Shown: positions 54,887 through 63,831 of the stretch, one piece after another
Layout: each line of letters opens with the position of its first letter
Numbering within the stretch: the stretch's first letter is position 1
Assembly (NCBI RefSeq): GCF_000025565.1
Contig: NC_014121.1
Span: 3,992,216 to 4,056,215 of the forward strand
Length of the DNA stretch: 64,000 nucleotides
Direction: 5' to 3'
From: Enterobacter cloacae subsp. cloacae ATCC 13047
Lineage (GTDB): Bacteria > Pseudomonadota > Gammaproteobacteria > Enterobacterales > Enterobacteriaceae
Position numbers and translations under genes: made by a program
Notes under the pieces: generated by a model
Databases searched by the model: none
Seen by the model: the letters and a program-made list of their open reading frames with translations, nothing else
Told to the model about the DNA's origin: nothing

Positions 54887-56548
54887 ATGCTGGCACAACT
54901 GACCATCAGCAACTTTGCCATTGTTCGTGAGCTTGAGATCGATTTCCACAGCGGCATGACGGCGATCACCGGGGAAACCGGTGCGGGTAAATCCATTGCC
55001 ATTGATGCCCTCGGCTTGTGCCTTGGCGGGCGTGCTGAGGGTGACATGGTGCGCATGGGCGCCAACCGTGCTGACCTCTGTGCTCGCTTTTCCCTGAAAG
55101 ACACCCCTGCAGCCCTGCGCTGGCTCGAAGAAAACCAGCTTGAAGATGGACGTGAGTGTTTACTTCGCCGCGTTATCAGCAGCGACGGTCGGTCACGTGG
55201 TTTTATCAACGGCACGGCGGTACCGCTTTCTCAACTTCGCGAGCTGGGTCAGTTGCTTATTCAGATACATGGTCAGCACGCGCATCAGCAGCTGGTTAAG
55301 CCGGAGCAGCAAAAATCGCTACTCGATGGCTATGCAGGTGAGTATGCACTTACTCAGTTGATGGCAGAACACTATCGCCAGTGGCACCAGAGCTGCCGCG
55401 AGCTGGCTCAGCATCAGCAGCAAAGCCAGGAGCGTGCCGCACGCGCCGAGCTGCTGGAGTATCAGCTCAAAGAGCTGAACGAGTTTAACCCGCAGGCGGG
55501 TGAGTTCGAACTCATTGACGAAGAGTACAAGCGTCTGGCCAACAGTGGCCATCTGCTCTCTACCAGCCAGAACGCCCTCACCTTACTGGCAGATGGCGAA
55601 GACGTTAATCTGCAAAGCCAGCTGTATAACGTGCGTCAGCTTGTTACCGAGCTGGCGGGCATGGACAGCAAACTGTCCGGCGTGCTGGATATGCTGGAAG
55701 AGGCGGCGATTCAAATCTCTGAAGCCGGTGATGAACTGCGCCACTACTGTGAACGTCTGGATCTCGATCCCAATCGCCTGTTTGAGCTGGAACAGCGCAT
55801 TTCCCGTCAGATTTCTTTGGCGCGCAAGCACCACGTCACGCCGGAAGAGTTGCCTGCGTTCTATCAGTCTCTCCTTGATGAACAGCAGCAACTTGACGAT
55901 CAGGCTGATTCACTGGAAACGCTGACTCTGGCGGTAAACCAGCACCATCAGCAGGCGCTGACCACGGCGAAACAGCTGCATGATGTTCGTCAGCATTATG
56001 CTCAGGAACTCAGCCAGCACATCACCGACAGCATGCATACGCTGGCGATGCCACACGGCATATTCACGATTGATGTCCGCTTCGAAGAGAACTCCCTGAC
56101 GGCGGAAGGCGCGGATCGCATCGAATTCCGTGTCACCACCAACCCAGGCCAGCCGTTACAGCCTATTTCCAAAGTGGCATCTGGCGGTGAGCTCTCCCGT
56201 ATTGCTCTGGCGATCCAGGTTATCACCGCCCGTAAAATGGAAACCCCGGCCCTGATTTTCGATGAAGTGGATGTGGGGATCAGCGGCCCGACGGCGGCGG
56301 TAGTGGGTAAACTGCTGCGCCAGCTCGGTGAATCGACCCAAGTAATGTGCGTCACCCACCTGCCGCAGGTGGCAGGCTGTGGTCATCATCACTTTATCGT
56401 CAGCAAAGAAACGGACGGTGAAATGACCGAAACGCACATGAAACCGCTGGATAAACGCTCGCGCCTGCAGGAGCTGGCTCGTCTGCTGGGAGGCAGCGAA
56501 GTCACCCGCAATACGCTCGCGAATGCGAAAGAACTGCTGGCGGCATAA
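54887..56548 (+). CDS. recN: DNA repair protein RecN
   Basis: SMC-like ATPase for double-strand break repair, among the most strongly SOS-induced genes. 553 residues: Walker [16 protein letters not shown] near 29, long coiled coil (about 160-375, Gln/Glu/Leu-rich), then the ABC signature [15 protein letters not shown] and Walker [13 protein letters not shown] near 460. Degradation by ClpXP via the C-terminal Ala-Ala (LLAA) is known in E. coli, and that end is kept. Confidence 0.97.
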   Translation: MLAQLTISNFAIVRELEIDFHSGMTAITGETGAGKSIAIDALGLCLGGRAEGDMVRMGANRADLCARFSLKDTPAALRWLEENQLEDGRECLLRRVISSDGRSRGFINGTAVPLSQLRELGQLLIQIHGQHAHQQLVKPEQQKSLLDGYAGEYALTQLMAEHYRQWHQSCRELAQHQQQSQERAARAELLEYQLKELNEFNPQAGEFELIDEEYKRLANSGHLLSTSQNALTLLADGEDVNLQSQLYNVRQLVTELAGMDSKLSGVLDMLEEAAIQISEAGDELRHYCERLDLDPNRLFELEQRISRQISLARKHHVTPEELPAFYQSLLDEQQQLDDQADSLETLTLAVNQHHQQALTTAKQLHDVRQHYAQELSQHITDSMHTLAMPHGIFTIDVRFEENSLTAEGADRIEFRVTTNPGQPLQPISKVASGGELSRIALAIQVITARKMETPALIFDEVDVGISGPTAAVVGKLLRQLGESTQVMCVTHLPQVAGCGHHHFIVSKETDGEMTETHMKPLDKRSRLQELARLLGGSEVTRNTLANAKELLAA

Positions 56549-56686
56549 ACTTTTTCGGGATCTCAGGGTCATACAGAACAACAAAAACGCCGCCAGACCG
56601 GTTTCAAAGTGGGGCAAGGTCTATTATCATCGGCATATTACATATGAGCCGCGTACTGCTCGGGCCCGAAAAGGAATCAAATCACT

Positions 56687-57025
56687 ATGCGCTGTAAAAC
56701 GCTGACCGCTGCCGCTGCGGTTCTTCTGATGTTGACCGCAGGCTGTTCCACTCTGGAGAAAGTGGTTTACCGTCCTGACATCAACCAGGGGAACTACCTT
56801 ACCCCTAACGATGTGTCTAAAATCCGTGTAGGGATGACACAACAGCAGGTCGCTTATGCACTGGGAACCCCGATGATGTCCGATCCGTTCGGCACCAACA
56901 CCTGGTTCTATGTATTCCGTCAGCAGCCAGGCCACGAAGATGTGACCCAGCAGACCCTGACGCTGACCTTCAGCAGCGCTGGTGTGTTGACCAACATCGA
57001 CAACAAGCCTGCCCTGACCAAATAA
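56687..57025 (+). CDS. bamE: Outer membrane assembly lipoprotein BamE
   Basis: Bam complex lipoprotein that stabilises BamD and binds phosphatidylglycerol. 112 residues: signal peptide with lipobox LTAGC (Cys20), then the SmpA/OmlA fold with [19 protein letters not shown] near 34 and [11 protein letters not shown] near 66. Followed by a strong terminator. Confidence 0.97.
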   Translation: MRCKTLTAAAAVLLMLTAGCSTLEKVVYRPDINQGNYLTPNDVSKIRVGMTQQQVAYALGTPMMSDPFGTNTWFYVFRQQPGHEDVTQQTLTLTFSSAGVLTNIDNKPALTK

Positions 57026-57042
57026 TCCGGCGTCAGAAATGC

Positions 57043-57070
57043 AAAAAGGTGCTCAATGAGCACCTTTTTT
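57043..57070 (+). terminator. bamE terminator
   Basis: Twelve-bp arms AAAAAGGTGCTC and GAGCACCTTTTT with a 3-nt loop; symmetrical, so it may also serve the leftward rnfH transcript. Confidence 0.92.
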
Positions 57071-57133
57071 GTATCGACATTTCGCACTGGATCGTAGCCC
57101 CGGTAAGCGCAGCGCCACTGGGGGAGAAAAGCA

Positions 57134-57421
57134 CTACTTACCAGATTTCTCCGCACGCTGGCGACGCAGCTCTTTCGGGTCGGCAATCAGCGGGCGATAA
57201 ATCTCCACCCGGTCGCCCTCTTTCAGCACATCACCTAGTTTCACCGGGCGGCTGTAAATGCCGACTTTATTTTTTGCCAGATCGATATCGCGACGAAGCT
57301 CCAGAATGCCAGAAGCTCGGATAGCCGCCTCAACGGTTGCACCCTCTTCCAGCGTCACGCGCTGCAGATACTGCTTCTCCGGCAACGCGTAGACCACTTC
57401 CACAGCTATCTTATGCGACAC
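57134..57421 (-). CDS. rnfH: RnfH family ubiquitin-like protein (PasI/RatB)
   Basis: Small beta-grasp protein of 95 residues, starting at a GTG ([21 protein letters not shown]). The start overlaps the ratA coding end by 11 nt, as in E. coli, where the pair is ratA-ratB (also pasT-pasI). Proposed as an antitoxin to RatA in some strains, though this is disputed; its biochemical role is not fixed. Confidence 0.9.
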   Translation of the reverse strand: MSHKIAVEVVYALPEKQYLQRVTLEEGATVEAAIRASGILELRRDIDLAKNKVGIYSRPVKLGDVLKEGDRVEIYRPLIADPKELRRQRAEKSGK

Positions 57422-57848
57422 TGTAGACCTCTTTGGCGCGGGTCGTGAACGCCTGAACCATATTGGACGCCAGCTCTTTGAAGATGCGGCCAAACGCCAG
57501 CTCAATCAGCTTATTGGTAAACTCAAAGTCCAGATGGAACTCGATGCGGCAGGCATCAGCGCTCAGCGGCGTAAACTTCCAGCCTCCCATCAGGGTCTTG
57601 AATGGACCATCCACCAGATGCATCAAAATACTCTGATTGTTCGTCAGCGTATTGCGGGTGGTGAACGTCTTGCTGATCCCCGCTTTGGAGACATCCACCG
57701 CCGCCGTCATCTGCGTCGGGCCAGACTCCAGAACGCGGCTCCCGGTACACCCAGGGATAAATTCTGGATAAGACTGAACATCGTTCACTAACTGATACAT
57801 TTGTTCCGCGCTGTAAGGTACAAGCGCAGTACGGCTAATCTGAGGCAT
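57411..57848 (-). CDS. ratA: Ribosome association toxin RatA / ubiquinone-binding START protein
   Basis: START/polyketide cyclase-type protein of 145 residues from [22 protein letters not shown]. coli RatA binds free 50S subunits and blocks 70S association; relatives (Coq10) bind ubiquinone. Start codon uncertain: in-frame ATGs also occur at 57860 and 57887; the one with GGGA 7 nt upstream is chosen. Divergent from smpB and overlapping rnfH. Confidence 0.92.
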   Translation of the reverse strand: MPQISRTALVPYSAEQMYQLVNDVQSYPEFIPGCTGSRVLESGPTQMTAAVDVSKAGISKTFTTRNTLTNNQSILMHLVDGPFKTLMGGWKFTPLSADACRIEFHLDFEFTNKLIELAFGRIFKELASNMVQAFTTRAKEVYSVA

Positions 57849-58004
57849 AGCATTTCCCATGGTCACACAACGGACAAATAATAACATTTATCACCTGTTA
57901 AAAAAACGCTAAGCCTCATCTCGTGCTAAGATAGCGCGTTAGACCTCACAGGACGCAATGAGGTGACTTTTTGAAATCAGATTACCGACGGCTTTACGAC
58001 ACTT

Positions 58005-58487
58005 ATGACGAAGAAAAAAGCACATAAACCAGGCTCGGCGACCATTGCGCTCAACAAGCGTGCTCGCCATGAGTATTTCATTGAAGAAGAATTTGAAGCT
58101 GGCCTTGCCCTGCAGGGCTGGGAAGTAAAATCGCTGCGCGCCGGGAAAGCCAACATCGGCGATAGCTACGTCATCCTGAAAGATGGCGAAGCCTTCCTGT
58201 TCGGTGCCAACTTTACGCCGCTGACCGTCGCCTCTTCGCACTACGTGTGTGACCCAACGCGTACCCGTAAGCTGCTGCTGAACAAGCGTGAACTGGAATC
58301 CCTCTACGGGCGCATTAACCGAGAGGGCTTTACCGTGGTCGCGCTGTCGCTGTACTGGAAAAACGCCTGGTGCAAAGTAAAAGTTGGCGTTGCCAAAGGT
58401 AAAAAACAGCACGACAAACGTACTGACCTGAAAGAGCGCGAATGGCAGCTCGACAAAGCGCGCATTATGAAAAACGCAGGACGTTGA
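58005..58487 (+). CDS. smpB: SsrA-binding protein SmpB
   Basis: Partner of tmRNA in rescue of stalled ribosomes. 160 residues: OB-like barrel with [21 protein letters not shown] near 18 and [19 protein letters not shown] near 38, then a basic C-terminal tail ([22 protein letters not shown]) that enters the mRNA channel. It lies 89 nt before ssrA. Confidence 0.97.
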   Translation: MTKKKAHKPGSATIALNKRARHEYFIEEEFEAGLALQGWEVKSLRAGKANIGDSYVILKDGEAFLFGANFTPLTVASSHYVCDPTRTRKLLLNKRELESLYGRINREGFTVVALSLYWKNAWCKVKVGVAKGKKQHDKRTDLKEREWQLDKARIMKNAGR

Positions 58488-58576
58488 TTCTGCACACTTA
58501 TTGTACTATTCAATAAGTTAGCGTTCCGGGCTGGTATCCAGGAAGTGAAATCTGGTATACTGAGTTCAACACTATT

Positions 58577-58940
58577 GGGGCTGATTCTGGATTCGACGGG
58601 ATTTGCGAAACCCAAGGTGCATGCCGAGGGGCGGTTTGCCTCGTTAAAAGCCGCAAAAAAATAGTCGCAAACGACGAAAACTACGCTTTAGCAGCTTAAT
58701 AACCTGCTCTGAGCCCTCTCTCCCTAGCTTCCGCTCTTAAGACGGGGATCAAAGAGAGGTCAAACCCAAAAGAGATCGCGTGGAAGCCCTGCCTGGGGTT
58801 GAAGCGTTAAAACTAATCAGGCTAGTTCGTTAGTGGCGTGTCTGTCCGCAGCTGGCGTGCGAATGTAAAGACAAACTAAGCATGTAGTACCGAGGATGTA
58901 GAAATTTCGGACGCGGGTTCAACTCCCGCCAGCTCCACCA
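58577..58940 (+). ncRNA. ssrA: tmRNA (SsrA)
   Basis: 364 nt, from GGGGCTGATTCTGGATTCG to the tRNA-like TTCAACTCCCGCCAGCTCCACCA. The tag frame encodes ANDENYALAA followed by TAA TAA, identical to the enteric tag. The -10 TATACT at 58556-58561 suits its promoter. The 3' tRNA-like end is a frequent integration site for islands, and the base composition changes just after it. Confidence 0.98.
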
Positions 58941-58973
58941 AACATTCATTCATGATGTATCATGAACTTTAAA

Positions 58974-59006
58974 AAATCCTGCAACTTTAACGAGTTGCAG
59001 GATTTT
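58974..59006 (+). terminator. ssrA terminator
   Basis: Thirteen-bp arms AAATCCTGCAACT and AGTTGCAGGATTT, loop 6 nt, then a T-run. Confidence 0.9.
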
Positions 59007-59009
59007 TTT

Positions 59010-59330
59010 GTTGCGTGTATGGTCATGATATCTGTATGGATCTTGAGCATTCTGTATCTTGTTTAGCACCGCGTTGCCAGAACGCTAAAAAATTAAAATT
59101 CCCAACAAACTCAACCAATTCATCCAGCAATCACACCGTCTTCAACTATTAAGATCATGTCTGGGCTCGTTAGTACCAGCCCTTTTCCTCTCGAACAAAG
59201 TACACCCACCCGCCTTAATCTCGCCATGACGTTTGTTTAGCCATGATTCATATGCAGGTACCTACAAGCGAGCGAACAATGGTTCAATCGCCTGAGGCAA
59301 GAAATTAAAACGAACACCACCTTTGCATAA
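59010..59330. other. Spacer after ssrA with possible gene remnants
   Basis: No intact gene is supported here. On the minus strand one frame reads through about 60 codons from near 59330 to a stop at 59142 with a single in-frame TAG at 59264-59262; the part after it reads VPAYESWLNKRHGEIKAGG and continues to a natural-looking stop. An overlapping second minus-strand frame begins MARLRRVGVLCSRGKG. I do not recognise either. It may be a decayed gene left by an earlier insertion at tmRNA. Confidence 0.3.
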
Positions 59331-59366
59331 TCGCGAGAGGGCTACAGGATTAATATTTATTTATTC

Positions 59367-59394
59367 ATATTTTACAATGAGTTATGTAAAATAT
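59367..59394. promoter_or_regulatory. Perfect dyad upstream of the halogenase operon
   Basis: Arms ATATTTTAC and GTAAAATAT are exactly complementary, separated by 10 nt, about 75 nt before the first gene. It looks like an operator for a dimeric regulator. No regulator gene is in the window. A weak promoter-like pair (TTGTTC, 17 nt, TACTTT) lies after it at about 59418-59446. Confidence 0.45.
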
Positions 59395-59469
59395 TAAAAT
59401 TAACAATAAAAAAACATTTGTTCACTTCTTTAGCTTAATGTACTTTTATTCCGAACAGGAGGGTATTGT

Positions 59470-61002
59470 ATGAGAATCATTGATTCACAGGCACATGATG
59501 CGCTAACTCAGATTGAGCTTTTTTGGGCAGTATCCTGGAAATTCCCACAAAGGGTTGCGGTTAAAGATCTCGATCATGAGATCAGCTATGGCGAGCTCAG
59601 AGACTGGATGCTCAGGATTATTCAGACACTGAAGGATGAAGGTGTTCACGCAGGTGACAAGGTTGCAATAGAGCTGCCACCAGGTGCTGAGTTAATCGCC
59701 TCTATTCTGGCGATTCAGTTCATTGGTGCTGCTTATGTACCAATAGACCGTAATGCGCCAGTAGCGCGTAATATTCTGATATTGAATGATTCTCAGCCTC
59801 GCATGATTATCAATGAGAGCGGTCATTCAAACTTTGCCGGCTTTCAGGCAAAAAGCATATACCAGATGTTGTCTGTCTCTGTTATGGCGGATTCATTACT
59901 GAATATGGCCGTTCCGGAAGGATTGGCATATATTATTTATACTTCGGGCACGACAGGTAACCCAAAAGGTGTTCCGATCACCCATGCTAATTTGCGTGCT
60001 CTCTTTCGTGCAACGGAACCTGTGTTTAAGTTTAACGAAGATGATTCCACTGTGCTTTTTCATTCCTATGCTTTTGATTTTTCAGTATGGGAAATGTGGT
60101 CAGTTTTAGCTTATGGTGGGAAGCTTGTTATTCCAGATAATGAAACACGTTTAACCCCTAGTAAACTTGCACAACTCGTTCACGATCAAAAAATTACTTT
60201 ACTTAATCAAACTCCTGGTGCTTTTTCCGTTAATGCCTCTTGGCTCTGTCAATTCCCGAAGGGATCATTGGCTTTACGGTTTATTATTTTTGGTGGCGAA
60301 AGGCTTAATTTTCAGATGCTCAAACAATGGCAGCAGCATTTTGGGCTGATGTCTCCTTTACTGGTTAATATGTACGGCATTACCGAAACGACTGTTCATT
60401 CAAGTTGGCATATTATCAGTAATGATGATCTGGAGCACACAGAGTCTATAATAGGTGAATTATTGCCTGGATTCGATTACATCATTCGGCCCCTTGATGA
60501 AAGTGATCTGCGTTCAGGCTATGGCGAATTGCTTCTCTGTGGTTCGCAAGTCACGCCGGGTTATCTGAACCAGAATAATGAGACCAATGGTAAATTTATT
60601 TTGGCTGAAAAAAACAATATTACCAAGCGGTATTATTGCACAGGAGATCTTGTTCAATATAATTCCACAGGGAAGTTGGTTTATATGGGGCGTTGCGATC
60701 AACAGGTAAAAATAAATGGTTATCGAATCGAAATTGGCGAGATTGAATCTGTGCTTGCAAGGCTTGAATCTATTATCGACATTTCCGTCATAACGTCTCA
60801 TTCAGAAACACTTGGTCATCATCTGGTTTGTTGTTTTGCATCAAATGACAATAAAGCAGATGTTATTGAACAGTTACATAAATTGGCAAAGGAGTTATTG
60901 CCATTTTATATGCGCCCTATTCGCTATCGTGGTTTTGATGCTATACCAAAAACCATTAATGGAAAAATCGATAAACAACACCTGAAACTTTCTGTGGAGT
61001 AA
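59470..61002 (+). CDS. Stand-alone NRPS adenylation domain, L-threonine code
   Basis: Activates an amino acid as its adenylate and loads it on a carrier protein. 510 residues with core motifs: A3 YTSGTTGNPKG near 157, A4 FDFSVWE near 202, A5 NMYGITETT near 300, A7 YYCTGDL near 388, A8 GRCDQQVKINGYRIEIGEIE near 407, A10 NGKID near 497. The specificity residues D203 F204 W207 N246 I273 G275 M301 V309 H310 K499 read DFWNIGMVHK, the established threonine code, as in SyrB1. No carrier or condensation domain is fused. Strong ribosome site AGGAGGG. Low GC compared with core genes. Confidence 0.92.
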   Translation: MRIIDSQAHDALTQIELFWAVSWKFPQRVAVKDLDHEISYGELRDWMLRIIQTLKDEGVHAGDKVAIELPPGAELIASILAIQFIGAAYVPIDRNAPVARNILILNDSQPRMIINESGHSNFAGFQAKSIYQMLSVSVMADSLLNMAVPEGLAYIIYTSGTTGNPKGVPITHANLRALFRATEPVFKFNEDDSTVLFHSYAFDFSVWEMWSVLAYGGKLVIPDNETRLTPSKLAQLVHDQKITLLNQTPGAFSVNASWLCQFPKGSLALRFIIFGGERLNFQMLKQWQQHFGLMSPLLVNMYGITETTVHSSWHIISNDDLEHTESIIGELLPGFDYIIRPLDESDLRSGYGELLLCGSQVTPGYLNQNNETNGKFILAEKNNITKRYYCTGDLVQYNSTGKLVYMGRCDQQVKINGYRIEIGEIESVLARLESIIDISVITSHSETLGHHLVCCFASNDNKADVIEQLHKLAKELLPFYMRPIRYRGFDAIPKTINGKIDKQHLKLSVE

Positions 61003-61005
61003 ATT

Positions 61006-61257
61006 ATGAACGAAGTTGATTTAGATGATGTCAATAAAGAACAGGTAAAAGTACTTGCATTACAACAGTATATAGTTTGGCTGCAAGATGTTTTAGAAAA
61101 ATCAGTCAGCGCGGAAGATAACTTCCTTGATATTGGTGGGCATTCAATGATTGCCATTGCACTGAATGAACGAGTACGAAATGAATTCAATCTAACGCTA
61201 TCTATGGAACGTCTATATAACAGCACGCTTAGCGAAACATTTTACAGTACTAAATAA
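61006..61257 (+). CDS. Free-standing peptidyl carrier protein
   Basis: Carrier of 83 residues. The phosphopantetheine site is Ser47 in [16 protein letters not shown]. It begins 3 nt after the adenylation gene and so should receive its threonyl group. Splitting A and carrier differs from SyrB1, where both are fused. The transferase that primes it is not in the window; AcpS is less likely than a Sfp/EntD-type enzyme encoded elsewhere. Confidence 0.92.
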   Translation: MNEVDLDDVNKEQVKVLALQQYIVWLQDVLEKSVSAEDNFLDIGGHSMIAIALNERVRNEFNLTLSMERLYNSTLSETFYSTK

Positions 61258-61282
61258 AACCAATCATTCACTGGAGATTACC

Positions 61283-62224
61283 ATGTCAAATAATATTCAT
61301 TTGTCTGAAGAAGAACTTGCCAACTTCCATAAAAATGGTTATATCGGCCCAATTACCATTTATTCTCCGGAAGAAATGGCGGAAATTTGGAGTACCGTTC
61401 GTCGGCAATTACCAGATCGTTCGAATGCTGCTTACCCTTCAGACTCGTACGGTGCGGCAACGAATATATCGAATTACGATCGCCATCTTGATATCAATAA
61501 ACTTAGCCAACATGTCACTAATCCCAAAATTGTGGCACCGGTATCTGATATCCTTGGCGATGATGTTTTATGCTGGCGTACGGAGTTCTTTCCTAAATAC
61601 CCCGGTGATGAAGGTACTGACTGGCATCAGGCTGATACATTTGCTAACGCCAGTGGAAAACCGCAAATTCTTTGGCCTGGAGAAACTGAAGATCAGTTTG
61701 GAAAAGGGACTTTAACGGTCTGGACAGCTTTTACTGATTCAACCATTGAGAATGGTTGTCTGGAAATTATGCCTGGCACCCATCATAAAATGAATTATGA
61801 TGAAAAGAAATCAATGCAATATCAAAGCGACATTATTAATAACATTGAAAAGGAGGGTAAGAGTCGTGGATTCTTTGGATATGATTACCGCGACCTGCAA
61901 ATAGATCCTGACTGGCATCCGGATGAAAAACAGGCCGTCCCGTTGGAGATGAAAGCCGGTCAATGTGTCATCTTTTGGTCAACGTTAATGCATGCTTCCT
62001 ATCCTAATATATCTGATAAGATATATCGCATGGGCTTTGCTACCCGCTACGCCCCCAGCTTTGTTGATATTTATCCCAATACCGATCATGTGCATGAGTA
62101 TGGTGGCAATATCCCATTGGATAAATTTGGCTGCGTGATTGTTGCTGGCCAAAGTCGTAATACTAATAATCGTATAGCAACCCATAATTTGCTCGGAAAT
62201 CCATTTACTCCCCTTTCTATATAA
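61283..62224 (+). CDS. SyrB2-like Fe(II)/2-oxoglutarate aliphatic halogenase
   Basis: Non-heme iron enzyme of the PhyH superfamily. 313 residues, very similar by eye to SyrB2, which chlorinates the C4 methyl of carrier-bound L-threonine. The metal motif is H115-Q-A117 in [17 protein letters not shown], with alanine where hydroxylases have Asp/Glu; this open site takes halide and marks halogenases. The distal His is H237 in STLMHASYP and the 2-oxoglutarate Arg is R255 in [23 protein letters not shown] and [11 protein letters not shown] are shared with the known enzyme. A hydroxylase role is less likely because of A117. Confidence 0.93.
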   Translation: MSNNIHLSEEELANFHKNGYIGPITIYSPEEMAEIWSTVRRQLPDRSNAAYPSDSYGAATNISNYDRHLDINKLSQHVTNPKIVAPVSDILGDDVLCWRTEFFPKYPGDEGTDWHQADTFANASGKPQILWPGETEDQFGKGTLTVWTAFTDSTIENGCLEIMPGTHHKMNYDEKKSMQYQSDIINNIEKEGKSRGFFGYDYRDLQIDPDWHPDEKQAVPLEMKAGQCVIFWSTLMHASYPNISDKIYRMGFATRYAPSFVDIYPNTDHVHEYGGNIPLDKFGCVIVAGQSRNTNNRIATHNLLGNPFTPLSI

Positions 62225-62240
62225 AATAAGGATTATCGCT

Positions 62241-62921
62241 ATGCAACAAAATCAGTGTTATCTGGAGGATACTTATCGCTTTAATATATTAAGCGATGTC
62301 ATTGCTACCGGTGCTGATGAAGGAGGGCAATGGATTGCCCTGCAGGATAATATTTTTCATCCGCAGGGAGGCGGGCAACCTGCAGATCTCGGGTGGGTAA
62401 ATGACATACCGGTGGTGGTAAAAAAACAGGAATCAGGATTAGTGGTTCTTTATCCGCAGTCTCCTTTTTCGCCGCCGGTTGAAACAAAAGTATCATCAGT
62501 TGTATCAGCGGATGCCCGCGCTTACCATGCTGCACTGCATACTGCCGGGCATTTACTGAACTGGGAAATGCGCCAGTTCGGGTGGATGGCTGTCCGGGGG
62601 CATCATTTCCCCGGTGAGTCGCGTGTGGAATTTAGCGCCATTGATGCTTCAGCTATTCCAGCTGATCGCCTGGAGGCGGCTGAAATTGAACGAATTATTT
62701 GCCAGCGTCTGCAAAAGGGAGCGGAAATCCGCAGTTGGTTCGAGGGCACCACCCGGCTATGCCAGATTAACCAATCAGAGGCTATGCCTTGTGCCGGGAC
62801 ACACACTGATGATTTGGCAAAAATTAGCTCATTTAACATTAAGGCGATAAAGTTTAAAAAGGGCACTCTACGGATCAGCTATGATGCCGGGCATGTCCCG
62901 CTAAAGGAATGTCATGTCTAA
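62241..62921 (+). CDS. AlaX-like tRNA-editing hydrolase
   Basis: Free-standing homologue of the alanyl/threonyl-tRNA synthetase editing domain. 226 residues: HPQGGGQPADLG near 40, zinc motif HTAGH (H100 and H104) and CAGTH (C184 and H188), the full HX3H...CX3H set. Such proteins deacylate mischarged tRNA in trans. In this operon the likely target is tRNA charged with the halogenated amino acid, which would make it a self-protection gene; that is inference. Its stop overlaps the exporter start by 8 nt. Confidence 0.88.
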   Translation: MQQNQCYLEDTYRFNILSDVIATGADEGGQWIALQDNIFHPQGGGQPADLGWVNDIPVVVKKQESGLVVLYPQSPFSPPVETKVSSVVSADARAYHAALHTAGHLLNWEMRQFGWMAVRGHHFPGESRVEFSAIDASAIPADRLEAAEIERIICQRLQKGAEIRSWFEGTTRLCQINQSEAMPCAGTHTDDLAKISSFNIKAIKFKKGTLRISYDAGHVPLKECHV

Positions 62922-63831
62922 TTATTCTATTCTGGCTCCACGCAGCCGACTTTGGATAATTGATCTGGGATTATTGACCGTTGCCCTCTCATGGGGGGCA
63001 AGTTATTCCTTGATGCAGCTTATTATCCAGGCAGGGGTCACTGTTCCCCTGTTTTTAATGCTGAGATTCGCACTGGCTGTTCCCTTCATGTTTGTTGGCA
63101 CTCGTGTCAGATTAAACAGCTTCACTCGTGGTGAAGTGATTAATGGGATCGTATTTGGTGTGCTTCTTTATGCGATCCTAACATTCGAAACGTTTGGTGT
63201 TAAACACACCTCAGCTGCAAATGCAGGTTTCTTGATTGCATTATCGGTGGTATTAGTTCCCTTTTTTGAACGTTTTATCGGCAAGAGAAAACAAAGCAAA
63301 TTCATTTATTTCACCTGTTTTATGTCCCTTGCAGGTGGCGGCATGTTGAGCTTTACGGCCAATGGAAATATTGAGTTCAATCAAGGCGATATTCTTATCT
63401 TATCGGCTGCATTGATTCGCGGTTTTCAGATATTTATGTTTGGTCGGCAGACTGCTGGTAAGGATTACTCGCTAATCAATATCACATTGATTGAATTACT
63501 GGTTGTCGCGGCCCTCGGCTTGGTTACTATTGTGCTGACCGAACCCACTGCGTTGCAATATATACCTGAAATATCTATTTCGACATGGGGCTTGATTCTC
63601 TTTCTGAGTCTGCTGGCAACGGCATTTGCATTCCTGATGCAATTATATGCCGCTAAAATAACCAGTCCGACGCGCGTCGGGTTGATCTTGTCTCTCGAAC
63701 CGGCCTTTGCAGCTATGTTTGCCATCACCATTATGGGCGAAACCCTTGGTGTGCTGCAAGCAATAGGGGGCGGGATCATTATATGTGCAGCCCTGTTGGG
63801 GCGCATTGCTGAAGGGAAGCGTTATGAATGA
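62914..63831 (+). CDS. EamA/DMT-family exporter
   Basis: Inner-membrane protein of 305 residues with about ten spans and two EamA repeats (SWGASYSLMQLIIQAG near 28, PTRVGLILSLEPAFAAMFA near 250). RhtA, a relative, exports threonine and homoserine. The place between the editing gene and a thioesterase, with 8-nt overlaps on both sides, suggests export of the pathway product. The substrate cannot be proved from sequence. Confidence 0.88.
   Translation: MSNYSILAPRSRLWIIDLGLLTVALSWGASYSLMQLIIQAGVTVPLFLMLRFALAVPFMFVGTRVRLNSFTRGEVINGIVFGVLLYAILTFETFGVKHTSAANAGFLIALSVVLVPFFERFIGKRKQSKFIYFTCFMSLAGGGMLSFTANGNIEFNQGDILILSAALIRGFQIFMFGRQTAGKDYSLINITLIELLVVAALGLVTIVLTEPTALQYIPEISISTWGLILFLSLLATAFAFLMQLYAAKITSPTRVGLILSLEPAFAAMFAITIMGETLGVLQAIGGGIIICAALLGRIAEGKRYE

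Noticed and set aside
61283..62224. Phytanoyl-CoA-type hydroxylase as the function
   Set aside because: The carboxylate iron ligand is replaced by alanine and the context is an NRPS loading pair, which fits a halogenase.
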